A DNA stretch of 64,000 nt from Coprinopsis marcescibilis (taxonomy: Eukaryota > Basidiomycota > Agaricomycetes > Agaricales > Psathyrellaceae), in the NCBI GenBank assembly GCA_004369085.1, contig ML210188.1, forward strand, positions 116,254 to 180,253. Reading direction: 5' to 3'. Position numbers and translations under genes: made by a program. The notes beneath the pieces were generated by a model. The model searched no databases and was not told where the DNA came from. It was given only the letters and a program-made list of their open reading frames with translations. Of the stretch, positions 41,037 to 53,167 are shown one piece after another (position 1 is the stretch's first letter; each line of letters starts with the position of its first letter).

Positions 41037-43349
41037 TCAACGCCTGAAGACGATGGCGTTGTCGTTCATGTATCCAATCCCATCTTTTCTGTAGTCATCC
41101 CGGATCACACTGGTATTCGCACCGTTGAGCTGGAGCAATACCTATTCAAGTGGACGTTAGTGACTCATATAAAGATGGAGAAGAGAATTTCACCAACCTG
41201 GTTCGACTCGGTGTACAAAGGCCAAATAGGGCCTGGAAACCACAGTAAACAACATCAGTCAACCAAGAAAACAGTCAATCTAGCCGAGGGGTGTACGCAC
41301 GCTCTGACCCATTCTTATCATTGGGATCCAGATTCACCGTGAAGGAGATCCAGTAATCCATCATATAGGTCGTCAAGGTTCGCCCTTCTGGACTAAAGTC
41401 CAAAGCGTTTCCATAGATGTATCCGATTTCAGCCGCGTGCGGAACTACAGAAACAAACGCAATCATTAGCGCAGTGACAAACAACCTTATGTCAGGAAAT
41501 GCATACCACCACCAGCTGGGTCCCCAAGCGGCTGGGGCTGCGTGAAGAGGTATCCATAAGCCTTGACGCCGTGCGCAGAAGCGGTCTGAATCCATTGTCG
41601 ACGAGGAGCATCAAAAGTCTGGTCTCCCTCTACAACGTCTATGGTTCAGCCTTTGTTGAAGCAGGGCATGTTTCTAGCACTTACGAAGAGATGCAGCCCT
41701 CTTGAAGTTTGCGGGTAGCCCGAACAGGTCGTCCCCAGTCCCATAGGGCGATCCTACTTTGGGGTCCTCAGGGTAGAGCTCCAACAACTTGGTCGCGCCT
41801 TCCTCCAGGCGGCCTGGATCAACAACGGGAGGCGAGGATGCAAATATCACACCCCTTTTGAGGTCGGCTTCGGTATAGTTCGCGCTCCTAGCAGCCGTCG
41901 CAAATAGTGTTCCTGCACATCATTAATTTTGAGCCACTGGTAAGGGGGTTTCAAACATACCCTCGTCAAGGTTATTACCAGCAATGAACGGAATTTTCGC
42001 AAACTTGCCCGACTTGTACAGCTTCGACACAAAATCAGGATACAGTCCTCCAGGGCCTGCGTCAATCGTTGGAGTAAACGCAAGGCCTCCAAAGAGGTCT
42101 CCACCGCCAAAGGAGCCTAAGTATGCGGTTCTGATTTCCTCTTGCGACGCCTTTTGCAGGCAGGAGAAGGTGTTGCCACTTGTGGCAACGCTGGCGCACG
42201 AGGGTATATTTCGAACAAAACCCTGCCAGTTAGTCTCGCTTTCTGCAGCAGCGAACCCTGGTCGTCCATTTGCTTGGCCAGATTCGAAAATCTGGGAGGG
42301 AGGGGCGTTGGTTGGGTTTATTGGAATAGAAGTGGGCGACCTACAGCTCCTCGGACGAGCTGTTCAAGCTCTCGGTTCAGGTACAAAACACCAATGTTCA
42401 TTCCGCCAGCACTTTCACCAAAGATAGTGACCTGGATTCGCTTTAATGAGTGGGACACCAAGATGGCTCTCACTTTCGCTCACCTTGCGTTTGTCACCTC
42501 CGAAGGCATCGATGTTGGCGTGGACCCATCTCAATGCAGCTAGTATGTCCTCCAAGCCGAGATTTAAACTGCGCCTGTCGTGAGCTTCCTTTCCGTTAGG
42601 ATAGCCAAAAGGGCCAAGACGGTAGTTGAAGTTGACATAGACGATGGGTGTGCCCTTAACAGAGGTTCAGACTCAAGCTTAAGGGGTAGGTAATGCCGAC
42701 ATACCCGGCGAACGCTCTGAGCAACAAGTTCACTTCCGTTGTAAGAGGCCGATCCGCCGATCAAGAATGCACCTCCGTAACTGTGGTCTTTCAATCGATA
42801 TGTTGACGGTACAATCAGTGGAAGACCTACGTCCAAAACAACTATATCAGGGATATCAGTGACATATATTTTTGGAAAGTTATAGAAATACATACCACTG
42901 GTAGCTTGTCGCCAGGTTTCGTCCCTGTGGGTCGATGTATGTTGATCGTAAGGCAATCTTCCGACACGTCTGAAACGCCGGGCATCAAAGCCTGTTATTT
43001 TGAGTTGTCAACAAGCATACGATGCATTTAACGAAGGCTCAGACTTACAGGTTGCAAGCATGAGCTTCCAAAGTTGGTTGCATTGAAAATACGAGTCTCC
43101 AGTGAGGTCTTGAGCACGGGCTTCCTGAACCTCAGCCTTCCAACAGGCGGCTCCGCAAATGGAACGCCTACAGAAAGTCACTCGATTACATCCTATGCAG
43201 AACAGAGCACAATGCTTACCGCCAAAGAAATCAACCTTCGACGCCGTGACATCTTGTCCAATAATCCTCGTTCCATGAAGCCTAACCTCGGGGGCAGCAA
43301 GAACACCAGCGACAAGCACAGAAAGAGCAGTGGCGACCTTCAGAAGCAT
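41037..43349 (-). CDS. Secreted type-B carboxylesterase/lipase, array copy 6 (one intron lost)
   Basis: ATG 43347-43349, TGA 41037-41039. The signal peptide is MLLKVATALSVLVAGVLA, then APEVRLHGTRIIGQDV. The oxyanion hole is LFWTYGGAFLIGGSA, with the micro-exon at 42831-42841. The nucleophile elbow is VTIFGESAGGMNIGVLY, the acid motif AGNNLDEG, the His motif VPHAAEIGYIYG. In the other six genes an intron separates the GKE stretch from RRxLNLG. Here GYPNGKEAHDRRSLNLG reads straight through (about 42572-42600), so that intron has been removed exactly. Two local changes, SCLQKASQEE where others have PCLQNAS, are also specific to it. The C-terminus is NAIVFRR. No TATA box is evident at the expected distance. 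Confidence 0.87.
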
Positions 43350-43902
43350 TGCGAACTCTCCTTGATCTTTCACGATTCCCCATTGCGTCCTACTTATGTT
43401 GTTAGATGCGAAGTAGACCCGTGGGCGACGGTCACGCCATGCCATTCCCAAGGATCCCCATAATAATAGGGCCGTCTGTCGCAATGAACGCTTTCCATGT
43501 CCTCCAAATCAACAGACCAGTTTCATCCCAAGGGAACCACGCGAAGGCCCTTCTATTTCCTAGCCTTATTCTTCTGCGCTTCGCTGGGCATATGTTCGGA
43601 ATATTCTTTCGAAGACTCAATCTTCCACTGCACGATTTCTCCACGTGTCGACCGATGTTCGGGGCGCCGATATACTTTGTTGGCTGGTCAACCAGTCAAG
43701 GCCGGTTATCGCAGCTAGTATACATAAATGGATGCAGGAATGAGGTGGGCTGGATAACAGGCGTTGACAATTGTTCAAGACGATAGGGACTACGCGGTGG
43801 TTGGAATCAAAATCGGTCATGGTAAGCGCCTGCTTTGAAGTTGCGGGTCCGCGATGACTGGCATGACTCATCCTTCTACCACAATGACAACGGCGGCGAT
43901 GG
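43350..43902. other. Divergent intergenic region, no gene seen
   Basis: About 550 bp between the start of esterase copy 6 (minus) and the Yvh1-type phosphatase (plus). A 126-codon plus-strand frame (43406-43786) has no recognisable features and is not called. Confidence 0.45.
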
Positions 43903-45524
43903 ATGTCGAATCTTCTCTCTTTCAACACCCAGTTCATAATGCGACACCACCGGCGAGATATGGATGAAGTTATACCAGGACTATGGCTTGGAAGTCTATC
44001 CAGCGCACAGAACACGGAGAACCTGAGGAAAAAGGGTATTCGGAGCGTCGTTTCTGTCTTGCGGGGAAGACTGAGGATCGAACAGGTATTGACTTAGCGT
44101 ATTGTTCTCTTGTTTTCCCAATACTCACCGTTTCTTACGATGCAAGACGATGATCCGCTACCAAATTTCCCTGGACGATACCCCGGACGCAGACATCCTT
44201 GCACATTTTATACCAGCTATCAATTTTATCACGCATCAGCTAGGAAAGGGATACAAAGTGCTAGTGCATTGTCATGCTGGTATTAGTGAGTATATTCGAC
44301 ATTCGTTTTGCCGATTTCAAGTTCTAATCTACGAATGAACCCCAGGCCGAAGCACCACAATCGTCGCGGCCTATCTCATGCTTACCAGACGACTGACGGT
44401 AGATGCTGCCCTCGACATTATACGAGAAGCAAGGTCAATTATAGAGTGGGTGCAATTCAACTTGCCTATGAGGCCAATCAAAGTCCTAACTTTACTACTA
44501 ACCGATTAGCCCAAACGAAGGCTTCCTCAAGCAACTCGAGGTCTTCCACCAAGCCAAGTACCAAGTCTCTGAGCAAAATGTCGCCGTACGACGATTCTAT
44601 CTCGAAAGGAAGGCCATGAAACTCACCAGCACAGGTGCAATAAACCTAGGTGAGCCCCTTTCTTCTCTAATCAATACCAAAGACCGACCCTAAAGCTCTG
44701 ATCGAAGACCATGATGTCTCCTCCGATCTCCTCATTGAAACCACAATGCAGGCGGAAATGCGGACTGTAAACGCGCCGAGTAGCTCTGATGCAACAAAGA
44801 AAAAGTCAAGCAGACGGATACGATGCAAAATGTGTCGGTGAGTACACGAAATTTTCACTGAATGAATTATGGGCTCACGGATCTGCAAGACAACTGCTAG
44901 CAGGCCGCGAACATATGCTCGATCACGGCCAGATTGGTCCCTCTACACCTTCAGGCTCAAGGAGGGCGTCAATATCGACATCTACAGATCCAAACGAGGA
45001 TTCCAACACAGGTCAACAAGCTGAATCGCCATCGACTGTCCCAACGGGTCCTCTGCCAATATCCATACTGCCCGACGGCAGCACATTCGTGGATCTCACT
45101 GGCCTACGACCATCCACCCTCATCACACCCTCATCGAGCGAACCCACCCCAAAACCGATCCCTGTCCCTCCTCCAATCCTCATAAACCCCAAATGCTCCG
45201 GATATTTTGTCGAACCAGTGCGTTTCCTCGTGTTCCCCCGCTTACTTCACGTTTGCTGATGTAAATCCAGCTCAAATGGATGGACCCCTTCCTCAGCGGC
45301 GGCGAGCTTACAGGGAAGATCGTATGTCCCAACAAGAAGTGTAACGCCAAGTTGGGTAACTATGACTGGGCGGGAGTGCCTTGTGGTTGTACGCAGTGGA
45401 TCACCCCAGTACGTTCCTTGCTCTTTCCTCGGGGTGGCTCAAATGATGACCGTTTCGCTAGGGCTTCTGTATCAACAGATCCAAGGTGGACGAGGTAGTG
45501 ATACAACTGGGGAGAGGGTCATAG
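43903..45524 (+). CDS. yvh1: Yvh1/DUSP12-type dual-specificity phosphatase
   Basis: Multi-exon gene ending at TAG 45522-45524. The N-terminal phosphatase domain begins MDEVIPGLWLGSLSSAQN and carries SLDDTPDADILAHFIPAINF. The active-site loop is rebuilt across an intron as VHCHAGISRSTTIVAAYLM, with the Cys nucleophile and Arg of HCxxGxxR. The C-terminal half is the zinc-binding region of Yvh1: RIRCKMCRRELAGREHMLDH, NPKCSGYFVEPLKWMDPFL, GELTGKIVCPNKKCNAKLG and WAGVPCGCTQWITP, ending with CINRSKVDEVV. Yvh1 acts late in 60S maturation, where it releases Mrt4 so that the P-stalk can assemble; the zinc region is the essential part in yeast. An insertion rich in Ser/Pro lies between zinc ligands. 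ATGs at 43939 and 43957 are alternative starts. With NMD3 this is the second late-60S factor in the window, though the two are not linked. Confidence 0.9.
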
Positions 45525-46554
45525 TCGGAGATACTGCCGTGATGTATGCGAGGAGGAATGTTTGTAACACTCCCAAACCTGGTCGACAATACATTTACTT
45601 TTCCTTGTGAACCAAGGTCGCATGTTTGGTTTGCGTCAAAGTTGTGACTTGCATAAGGACGTTACATGGCATTATTCAAAGTTACCTTTTGTCCAGACAC
45701 AATGTGGTGCATGGGCGGATTCCCACAAACACTGCGAGCACCTGGGCCTCTTCGCATTGTCGCCTCCATTGTCCGCACTCCATTGTGGCCACTCTTTACT
45801 CAGCAATATGGTTCCCAGTCTGGCCGATGTATCGTGAAGCAGGCAGGAAATCGTGTATTGGTACATTTTGCGGGCAGTGCCCGTTTATTACACTAGCAGC
45901 CTCAAATGGCCACCAAAAATATCAAAAAAAAAATGAAGTCTACATTACTGAGTTTTAGCTATATACAATGGGAAGTGCAAATGTCCGTAGCAGTACGTAT
46001 AAGTCCGTATCAACAACTCCATGCCATCGCCAAACCAGAACAGGTCAGCCAGCACCAAAGCCACAGTCGAATCTACGGTAAATACGGGTAACGGGAGGAA
46101 CATCGTGAAGGGGAAGGTACATCTAGAAATACAGCAGTGAATGGAAAAGGGGGCATTACATATTACAAGTACAATTGCGCTGAAGGGGATTCAAAAAAGG
46201 TTGAAATCGATTATCGTAAAGGCGTAAAATGCGTGCATGCGTGTGTTGTGTTTCTTGAAAGTACCGCACGAGCCGGTACCGGTATCATCGTGTTGTGGTA
46301 TCGTACAAATTGAAAGAGTTCGTTGCGATGAAAGAGTCGAGTCGCGTGGTGGGTAGGTTGAGGTAATAGGATGGATGATGAGTCGTTGCCGTTTCAATGC
46401 TGAAGAACCAGGGGAAAACAAGAAAGTGTTCGTTTTTTGGGGGGCGCGAAGAAAGTTTGTCGTGAATCGGGAGACCATAAGTGAAGAAATAAGTCATTGG
46501 TTTGTTGAGTTGCAGAGTTCTTGATTGTCAGAGTCAAAGCCTGGCACTATCCAC
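45525..46554. other. Convergent 3' intergenic region, no gene seen
   Basis: About 1 kb between the Yvh1-type gene and the serine-rich gene. Frames of up to 110 codons occur but have no domains or splice support. Confidence 0.45.
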
Positions 46555-47201
46555 TTAAGGAAGCACAGGGAGCGACACCATCGACGCGACTGATGACCTC
46601 CTCGAATGAGTCGATCCAGCAGTCGGCACAATCCTGTAAGGATGCACCCTCGCGGACTTGCTAGTCTCCCTTTGCGGGTGGCGCACAAAGCTTTGCATCG
46701 CCGCGCCGACAAGGAGTAGAGGTTGGCCAGGAGGCGTGGAAGGGGATGGGATGGGCAGCGTAAAGGACGCAGAGGAAGGAACGACGATAATTGCATCGGC
46801 TTCGTCGAACGAGCAGGGCACCAAGCGGACTTGGCGGTTAGAAGCTGTAGACGAACGCGATGATGTCGAAGAAGTTGAAGAGGAGGAGACCACGCTGGCC
46901 GTAGGCGAAGATTCGCGGGAGGAAGAGGCGTAGCAGGGAGAGGGAGAGCGCGACGCGGAAGTGTTGGATGAGGATGTGGACACTTTGCGCATCGCGTTTG
47001 CGTGGTGTTTGCTGCTGCGAGAGGACTATGGGGAGCGTGACTTGTTAGATTTAACTCGAGTATCGGTGCGAGGAAGTAACATACCTGTCTGTAGCTCTCG
47101 TGAGACTCGACGGGGGCCTTTGACATGAAAGGCAAATCAAGAGTGTGAATGGAGGGAAGGGTGGGACGTTCCAACGTTCTCGAGAAGGTAGAAGAAGGCA
47201 T
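46555..47201 (-). CDS. Serine-rich hypothetical protein
   Basis: Two exons: 47201 to about 47090 (MPSSTFSRTLERPTLPSIHT, then a LDLPF motif), joined in phase (CAG to TCC) to a second exon that ends at the TAA 46555-46557. The middle is a long Ser/Thr/Ala tract with low complexity. The C-terminal half contains SFDEADAIIVVPSSASF, PLLLVGAAMQSFVRHPQRE and SARVHPYRIV. Similar short proteins with an ERPTLPSIHTLDLPF start and an RVHPYR end are frequent in mushroom genomes, to my recollection, and have no known function. No signal peptide or helix is seen. The protein is probably largely disordered and cytosolic or nuclear. Confidence 0.6.
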
Positions 47202-48429
47202 TGCGTTAAAAGTTGCTTGTGTTTGAAGTGGTGAAGTTAAGAAAACCGATAACCGCCGGGATTATCTAGATGTTGTAGAAATGAAGAAGATATAAAAAGG
47301 TCGTAGAGTTTGAAGTCGTAAAAGATAGAAAGGTAGAAGGTGTAAAATGGATAAAGGATTCGAATGGGAGTGGAACTTTGGGAAAGGGAAAGAGAACGTG
47401 GAGTGAGGGGCTCAGGTGGATCATCGCCTTGCTTTATAGACTCGACCTGTCAATAAGCTCGTATGCAATAGTGACACTGACCATTCTCCTAACACTCAAT
47501 AGAGCAGATTCCCCGAGAAGGAGGTTTATTCAAGTTGTGCATTGTGACAAGACAATTGAGCGTCCATCACATACCGGCTGATCTGGCATAGTGAATTGTG
47601 GACAGTTGTTTGTGAATCGGAGATTGAATTTATGCCTACCCCATTGTCCACTTCAGTCCTCACCCTGCGAAAACAGGCGAAAACCTCCTATTGAGGGTAG
47701 TCCTAAAGCGCATCAGCCATTCTTAACACTGAGAAATCATTGAAAGGTTTGGGACTCAACAACATACCAAAGTCACGGCGAAAGTTGTTGTGCTTACATA
47801 ATGTGCGCGCCGGGCTGATGGCGGCTGTTGGGCGGCTAAGCGAGTTCAATAGGGCGGGTGGACACAGAGGACAAAGGAAGGGCGGTGAGTCCGAATAGTT
47901 CAATGCTGACTTGCGCTTGATTGGTATGGAGACCACTAGAGGTTGGCAGAGCAACAAAAGGATTTTTCATCCGAATCGCATGAGAAGATCTTACTCACTA
48001 AGCCACTCACCGCCAAACTTCTCACTTGCTGTATCCAAGACCGAATCCAAGTGATGCAAATAAAACCCAGAGGAAACTTTAGAAGTTCTATACACTAGTT
48101 GTTTGAGATTAGTTTCTCTTCCTCCTTTGCAATTTGACAATTGAGGGACGAAGCATGCCTTCTTCATTATCCCATTCACACAACTACATCTCACCCACTT
48201 CCCAAGACGGCGCAGCCAAACATTTCCGACCCACTCAGTTTGTCGGACCCACTGAGCCTGTGCTTCCTTTGTTCTTATCTCCATTCTCAGCGTCAGGAAT
48301 GTTGACGTCCACTTGTAGTAGGCCACTTTCGAGAGCGTCCTCGGATGTTCGTGATAGGCGGATGTCCTGCGGTGTGGCCTGTTGCCGTTCCTTGGATAGC
48401 TACCGCCGGAAATCAGAGTCATTTCAGTA
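47202..48429. other. Intergenic, no gene seen
   Basis: About 1.2 kb that holds the upstream region of the serine-rich gene and the downstream region of the DMT transporter. A 156-codon minus-strand frame (47991-48461) overlaps the transporter end in another frame and is not supported. Confidence 0.45.
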
Positions 48430-50067
48430 TCAAAAGTTTGGGATGAAACGTACTGCAACATATACAGCTGAAGAAATAATCAAAAACGTCCCAATTACGG
48501 ACAATAATGGTGGGACGGCATTGAAAAACACGCGTTCGAAAATTGTGGCAAAGACGATCTTAGGGGTTATAATATGAGACGCGTATTTAGGAAGCTGGAA
48601 TGCCGGACATACCTGCGTGTATATCGACATGCTTCCTCTACCAGCTGTTTCTCTTTGTAGTCCTAGTGTCAAGAGCAGCTAGGTGACATTAACACCTAGT
48701 CACTCAGAAAACTGGAGGGTTGCGCGCACCTGTGCAAAGAAGCCAAATATACCCATCAAACACATCATCGCCAGCCATGCAATGCTGGTCGGAATAATAA
48801 ATTTCTCTCTCGTTAGAGCCATGCTAAATGACCACTCATTAGTTCTTGGTTGCACCTGACGGATTTATTTACCTACCCTATGGCAGAAACGATGACCGAT
48901 TGGCCAGCATGTTGGTTCATTGCGTGGAAGGGATGGGCTCTTTTCCCAATGGCACGCAGCGAGATATCTGTATGATGAAACTTCAACTACAACCAAATGC
49001 AAAAATCGCGGAGCACTCACAAGCACCAGTAGCGCCTACCACGCCAACCAACGCTATGCCCACGGCCAAGCTGCGATCCGAGGTCAATGCGTAATCGCCA
49101 TCCCGGCGAACAAGAGATGGAACGGTTTCCGTCAAAAGGGAGTCAACATGTGGTCCGAATATCGATGCCGGACGCGCAATCAGAACAACACCAGCAATAC
49201 TAACGACTGCAAAACATTACTTCGTCGAGTTATTTGAGATAGGAGAACGACTTACAGCCGGCTATGCTTTGGGAGAATGTGAACGTCTCTCCGAGGAGCA
49301 GCGCTCCTACCACAGCAGTACACATTGGCGCGAGGAACTGAAGTACCGTCGCATCCGAGAGCGAGAGGTACTGCAGCGAGTAATACATCCCGAAGAGAGA
49401 TACAAACCTTTTATTGCACGCGTCATTACTATTTTCAGATAAGTGATGTGCGCATTGACTTACCCTGTAAATCCTCTGAATACGAGAAGCAATCTGACCC
49501 CCTTTGGTCCCAGCCATGGATCAGGGACCTTATTTACGAGGCTAACGAGGAAGGGTTAGCCGAGGATGATATCTTTTGCAAAATTTCTTACATGTACACA
49601 ATGCAGCAGAGGTATTGCACAGACTGCGATAATTTGTTAGTACCATGCCGCAATCGAATTCCTCTGGACATTTACCATCCGAACAGCGACAAGCTAAGCC
49701 CCACTATCAGAACTGGTATAACATGCTAGACGGTATGTTTCCATACCTCAAGTGCCGACACAGGGGGATCCATGCCATTTAACCGCTTCACCGTTACGTT
49801 CATCAACGAAAAGAATATCTGGGCTGCAGCAATTAAAAGCATCCCGGCATTGTTCATAACCACGCGCTTCAGGCTGCTTAACAGACGTCGAGTCCAAGAT
49901 TCACGAGGCGCGTCTCCCAATGCATCTTCCTCGCTGCTAGTGGTCTGATCCCATGCTGTAGATGAACCTGGACGCTCCTCAGCGAGAAGCGGGGTATTTT
50001 GCGATGCATCATCAGCGAAACTCGGTGTCAACGGCTGCTGGTAGGCGATCCTAGTCGAGGCAGACAT
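48430..50067 (-). CDS. DMT-superfamily (EamA) transporter
   Basis: ATG at 50067 (MSASTRIAYQQPLTPSF), stop near 48430, five or more introns. A polar N-terminus of about 70 residues precedes ten expected helices. Segments recognised are NNAGMLLIAAAQIFFSLMNV, then VRLLLVFRGFTG, LFGMYYSLQYLSLSDATVLQ, then FLAPMCTAVVGALLLGETFT, then SIAGVVLIARPASIFGP, LAVGIALVGVVGATGAY, SLRAIGKRAHPFHAMNQ, MTLGLQRETAGRGSMSIYTQ, and ERVFFNAVPPLLSVIGTFLI with ISSAVYVAV. The SDATVLQFLAP and GLQRETA patches are typical of fungal DMT exporters of small metabolites or nucleotide sugars. The substrate is unknown. The first intron, after LEV, is long and its borders are less sure. A transposon lies about 190 bp upstream of the ATG. 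Confidence 0.78.
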
Positions 50068-50255
50068 GGCTGGGTTACGAGAGGTGAAAAAAGACCGGCC
50101 AAGGCCTGACGGTCAATAAATTCTGACATTTCTGTCGAGTCAGGATGGCGAGATGGGACCAACCCCCTGTCGGGCTTTTCGGCAGACTACCCGAAAACGC
50201 GATCACGAGAGCAATACAGTCAATCACCGGTCGGTTGTACACCACCGTCCGCTTA

Positions 50256-50281
50256 CAGTATTGAGGCACTCAATGGGACAC
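50256..50281 (+). repeat. Left terminal inverted repeat of the transposon
   Basis: 26 bp, identical to the reverse complement of 53168-53193. It is preceded by TA at 50254-50255. Confidence 0.93.
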
Positions 50282-50520
50282 CGGAATCTCGGCCGCGTTG
50301 CTGGGGTCCGATATACCCCTATGGCTCTAATTTTTTGACCATTCGATAGGGAATATGTATTAGTTCGTATTATATGTGTCTAGAAAATTATACTACACTG
50401 TAAAAGGTGCTTAAACTATCGAAAGTTTGAGGGGGACGAATTGACGGAATTTCAGACGATGGGACGCGCGTGACTTGGTGTGACAGTAGCCCAAATGAGG
50501 CCCAAGCGTGACATCAGCCG

Positions 50521-52807
50521 TTATCGATCACCTTCATCTTCTTCCTCCTCCTCATCATCGTCGTCCCCTACAGCGCCATGGTCGTCCGGGAGTGTTGGCT
50601 TGAGCTGCCGTTTGGGCTTGGGCGGCATGTTCTTCCTTAGGACACCTTCCGATTGGAGCCTTTCGCAGGTACGTTCCCATTCCACCAGATTTTCAACATG
50701 CTTCTCCTTGATTTTGACCCATTCCGCCTCTAGCTTCGCCATTGCATCCTTTTTTGCCGTACGGTTCGACGCCCGGGCCTGTTTTGCGGCTGCCTTCACT
50801 CGTTTCGCCTCCTCCTGCAAACGGAGCCCTTCCAGCACCTCCGCTGATGAGAAGACCTGACCTCGCGAAGAATCAATCACAAGCGTGCGGGTGGGCTCGC
50901 GTCGCTTCTCCCGTCCGTAGAGCGCGCCATTGAGCTTCCGGAGGTGGAGATTCTGGATCACCATGGTGGCATGGGCCCCCTCGATGATTCCAGCCTGCGC
51001 CTGATTGACTGTGGCTGCGTATTTGAGGTGCGTTCGCAAAATTTCATTCTCCTGTTCCAGCCGCTCATGCGACACGTTTACAGGCCTTCTCGTCGCCAAG
51101 GACCAATCGGGCTGCTTCAACGGAGGAAGGTCTTCGATGAGAGGGGGTGCAATTGTGGTATTTGAGGTTATCGGTGCCTTCGAGAGCAGGATTGAGCCGG
51201 AGGACATGGAGGAAAGAGCAGCATACATTGATCGCATGCGCTTCGATGGCGTGAAGAGTGCTGGATCGGCGTCGAGATGAGCAGCCGTTCGGCGCAGAGA
51301 GGGGGTTGACGGTGGGGTTGTTGTTGTTGGTACGTTGTCCATGCTTCCTAGGACCCGGGTATGTGTTGATGGTGATAGATCGAAGGACGTTGGAGGTCGG
51401 GACGACATTGCAGCCATCACCGCGCGGACAGGGCTTGGCTGAGGCAGGGGGAAGGCCCCCTTCGTAGACGTGGTGATGCTGGGTTTGAGCTGCTTGTCGG
51501 TGATGACATCCCAGCAGAATGGGTGGACCCCAGTGACACGGAAGGCAGCACAGACCGTCGTTTCTGTGAACGACTTTCTGTATGCTCGGCTGAAAAGGTA
51601 CGTGAACTCGTCTTTATCAACCGATCGGAGGTTCTCGCTTTCATAGCTGACAATTTCGCGTTTCCAGTTCTCCTTCATCCTTGCAAAACAAACGACATCG
51701 AGGCCTTGGAGTGCGTGCGTGCAGTGGGCAGGGTACCCCAGTAGGACAATGTTGTGCTTTCGGGCCAACTCGATGAAGGGGATCGAGTAGTGCGAGCTGT
51801 GTCCGTCGAGCAGGAGAGCTCGTGTCCGGCCTTGGGCCTTCTCACGTGTGTTCGGCTCGAAGACCTGCTCGAGCCAGTTGGTCCCGATCTTTGCATCGAT
51901 CCAACCTTTTTCGGACGGGGCTACACTGGGAGATATGGTGGCTCAGGTGAGTTCCCCGGGTCATTGTTATGGAATTATTAACTCACTGTGCATCGATCGT
52001 GTTCCCTTTAACCCAGGAGTCTTTGACGTTCTTCCCCTTGAAGATGAGGAGGGGCTGAACTGTCGTTCCATCAGCGCAGATTGTCACGACGGCAGTTGTG
52101 TTCTCCCGGTCGGCACCTCCCTGTTTGTGCTGTGTCTTCGTCCCCCGTGCCCCCACCACTCGCTCCTTTCCATCGTATGCCGTTGGGAATCCACTCTCAT
52201 CCATGCCATAAAGGTTCTCCGGCTTCACCCCAGCCTTCACAACAAACTCCTCGACCACATCAAACCACGATCGGACGGCTTCTGGATTTAGGGACCGTGC
52301 ACGCTGCGTATCAAGGGATTTGGTCCACAGGGACTGCAGATGCTCGTGGTGTCGATTGAGGAAGCGGCTGACCCACGAGACCCCAACTGGCTCATAAGAG
52401 GGCCCGTTCCGAGTTTGGAGGAGGAGGTTGGCGTATTGGATGATCTCGCGGTGACGGAGGGGGAAGCCGCGGTCGGCGGACTCGAGGATGAATTGTACCA
52501 ATGTCTTCTCTTCCACTTCGGTTAGTTTTTGCCTCAAAGCGTCCTCCTCAGCCTTCGTTTGTCCTATTCCCTTCACATGTCGTTCCAGTGTTGTTTTTGG
52601 AATCCCAAATTGGCGCCCAATTGACCGTAAACTGTTGTTGGCACCTGTCGCCACATGCTCCTTGTATGCATTGACAGCCAGTCGTAACTTTTCCTCTCTT
52701 TCGTTGCGTTTCTTGATGTTCTTGACACGATTTGGTAGAGTTTTCCCGGTCATTTGGTAAGAAGAAGCTGGCCCGGGAGGTGATGAGGTGTGTGTTGGGT
52801 GGTACAA
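50521..52807 (-). CDS. DDE transposase of the pogo/jerky (CENP-B-like) group
   Basis: Two exons, 52807-51987 and 51925-50521, joined across a 61 bp GT..AG intron, give 741 residues. The N-terminus has a psq-type helix-turn-helix (NSLRSIGRQFGIPKTTLERH), then a CENP-B-type region (LVQFILESADRGFPLRHREI). The DDE_1 catalytic core follows: first Asp in NLYGMDESGFPT, second in RALLLDGHSSHYS, third in CTHALQGLDVVCFARMK. A C-terminal extension of about 300 residues contains a coiled-coil-like Lys/Ala/Glu region and ends in an acidic run. The enzyme would cut at the inverted repeats and reinsert at TA. An internal ATG at 52753 (MTGKTLPNRVK) is an alternative start. All catalytic residues are kept and no stop is present. 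Confidence 0.93.
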
Positions 52808-53167
52808 CCACAGCCATCATTTGGCCCAGGTGTCATGCCCTCGTCGAGCACAATTCTTGGGGTCAATTCTTGTCCGATTTCCCTCGTTTTTGGTTCGTTT
52901 GGATTGTAGTAAGCATGGGTATCAAATGACGCCGTTTATATTTCTGCGATTTCCCGACATTTGGAGATATTCCATCAGAGAAAATGTGGGACAGCAAAAA
53001 GTCCACGCGGTCAGGCATGATTTCGTCGTAATTTCATCTTTATTCAGAGGATTCCTTTCATAGCTGGGAAAAACGTAGCTACAGTAATTGTCCTCCATAT
53101 GGAAAAGAATTTGGGTGAAAATACAAAGATTTGAGCCCGCTACGGGCCATTGTCCCATTGAGTGACA

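Noticed and set aside
43406..43786. 126-codon plus-strand frame before the Yvh1-type gene
   Set aside because: No domain. Its composition is not protein-like, and it lies in a divergent promoter region.
45626..45958. 110-codon plus-strand frame after the Yvh1-type gene
   Set aside because: Three overlapping frames are open here by chance and none has features.
47991..48461. 156-codon minus-strand frame at the end of the DMT transporter
   Set aside because: It overlaps the transporter's last helix in a different frame and has no recognisable features.
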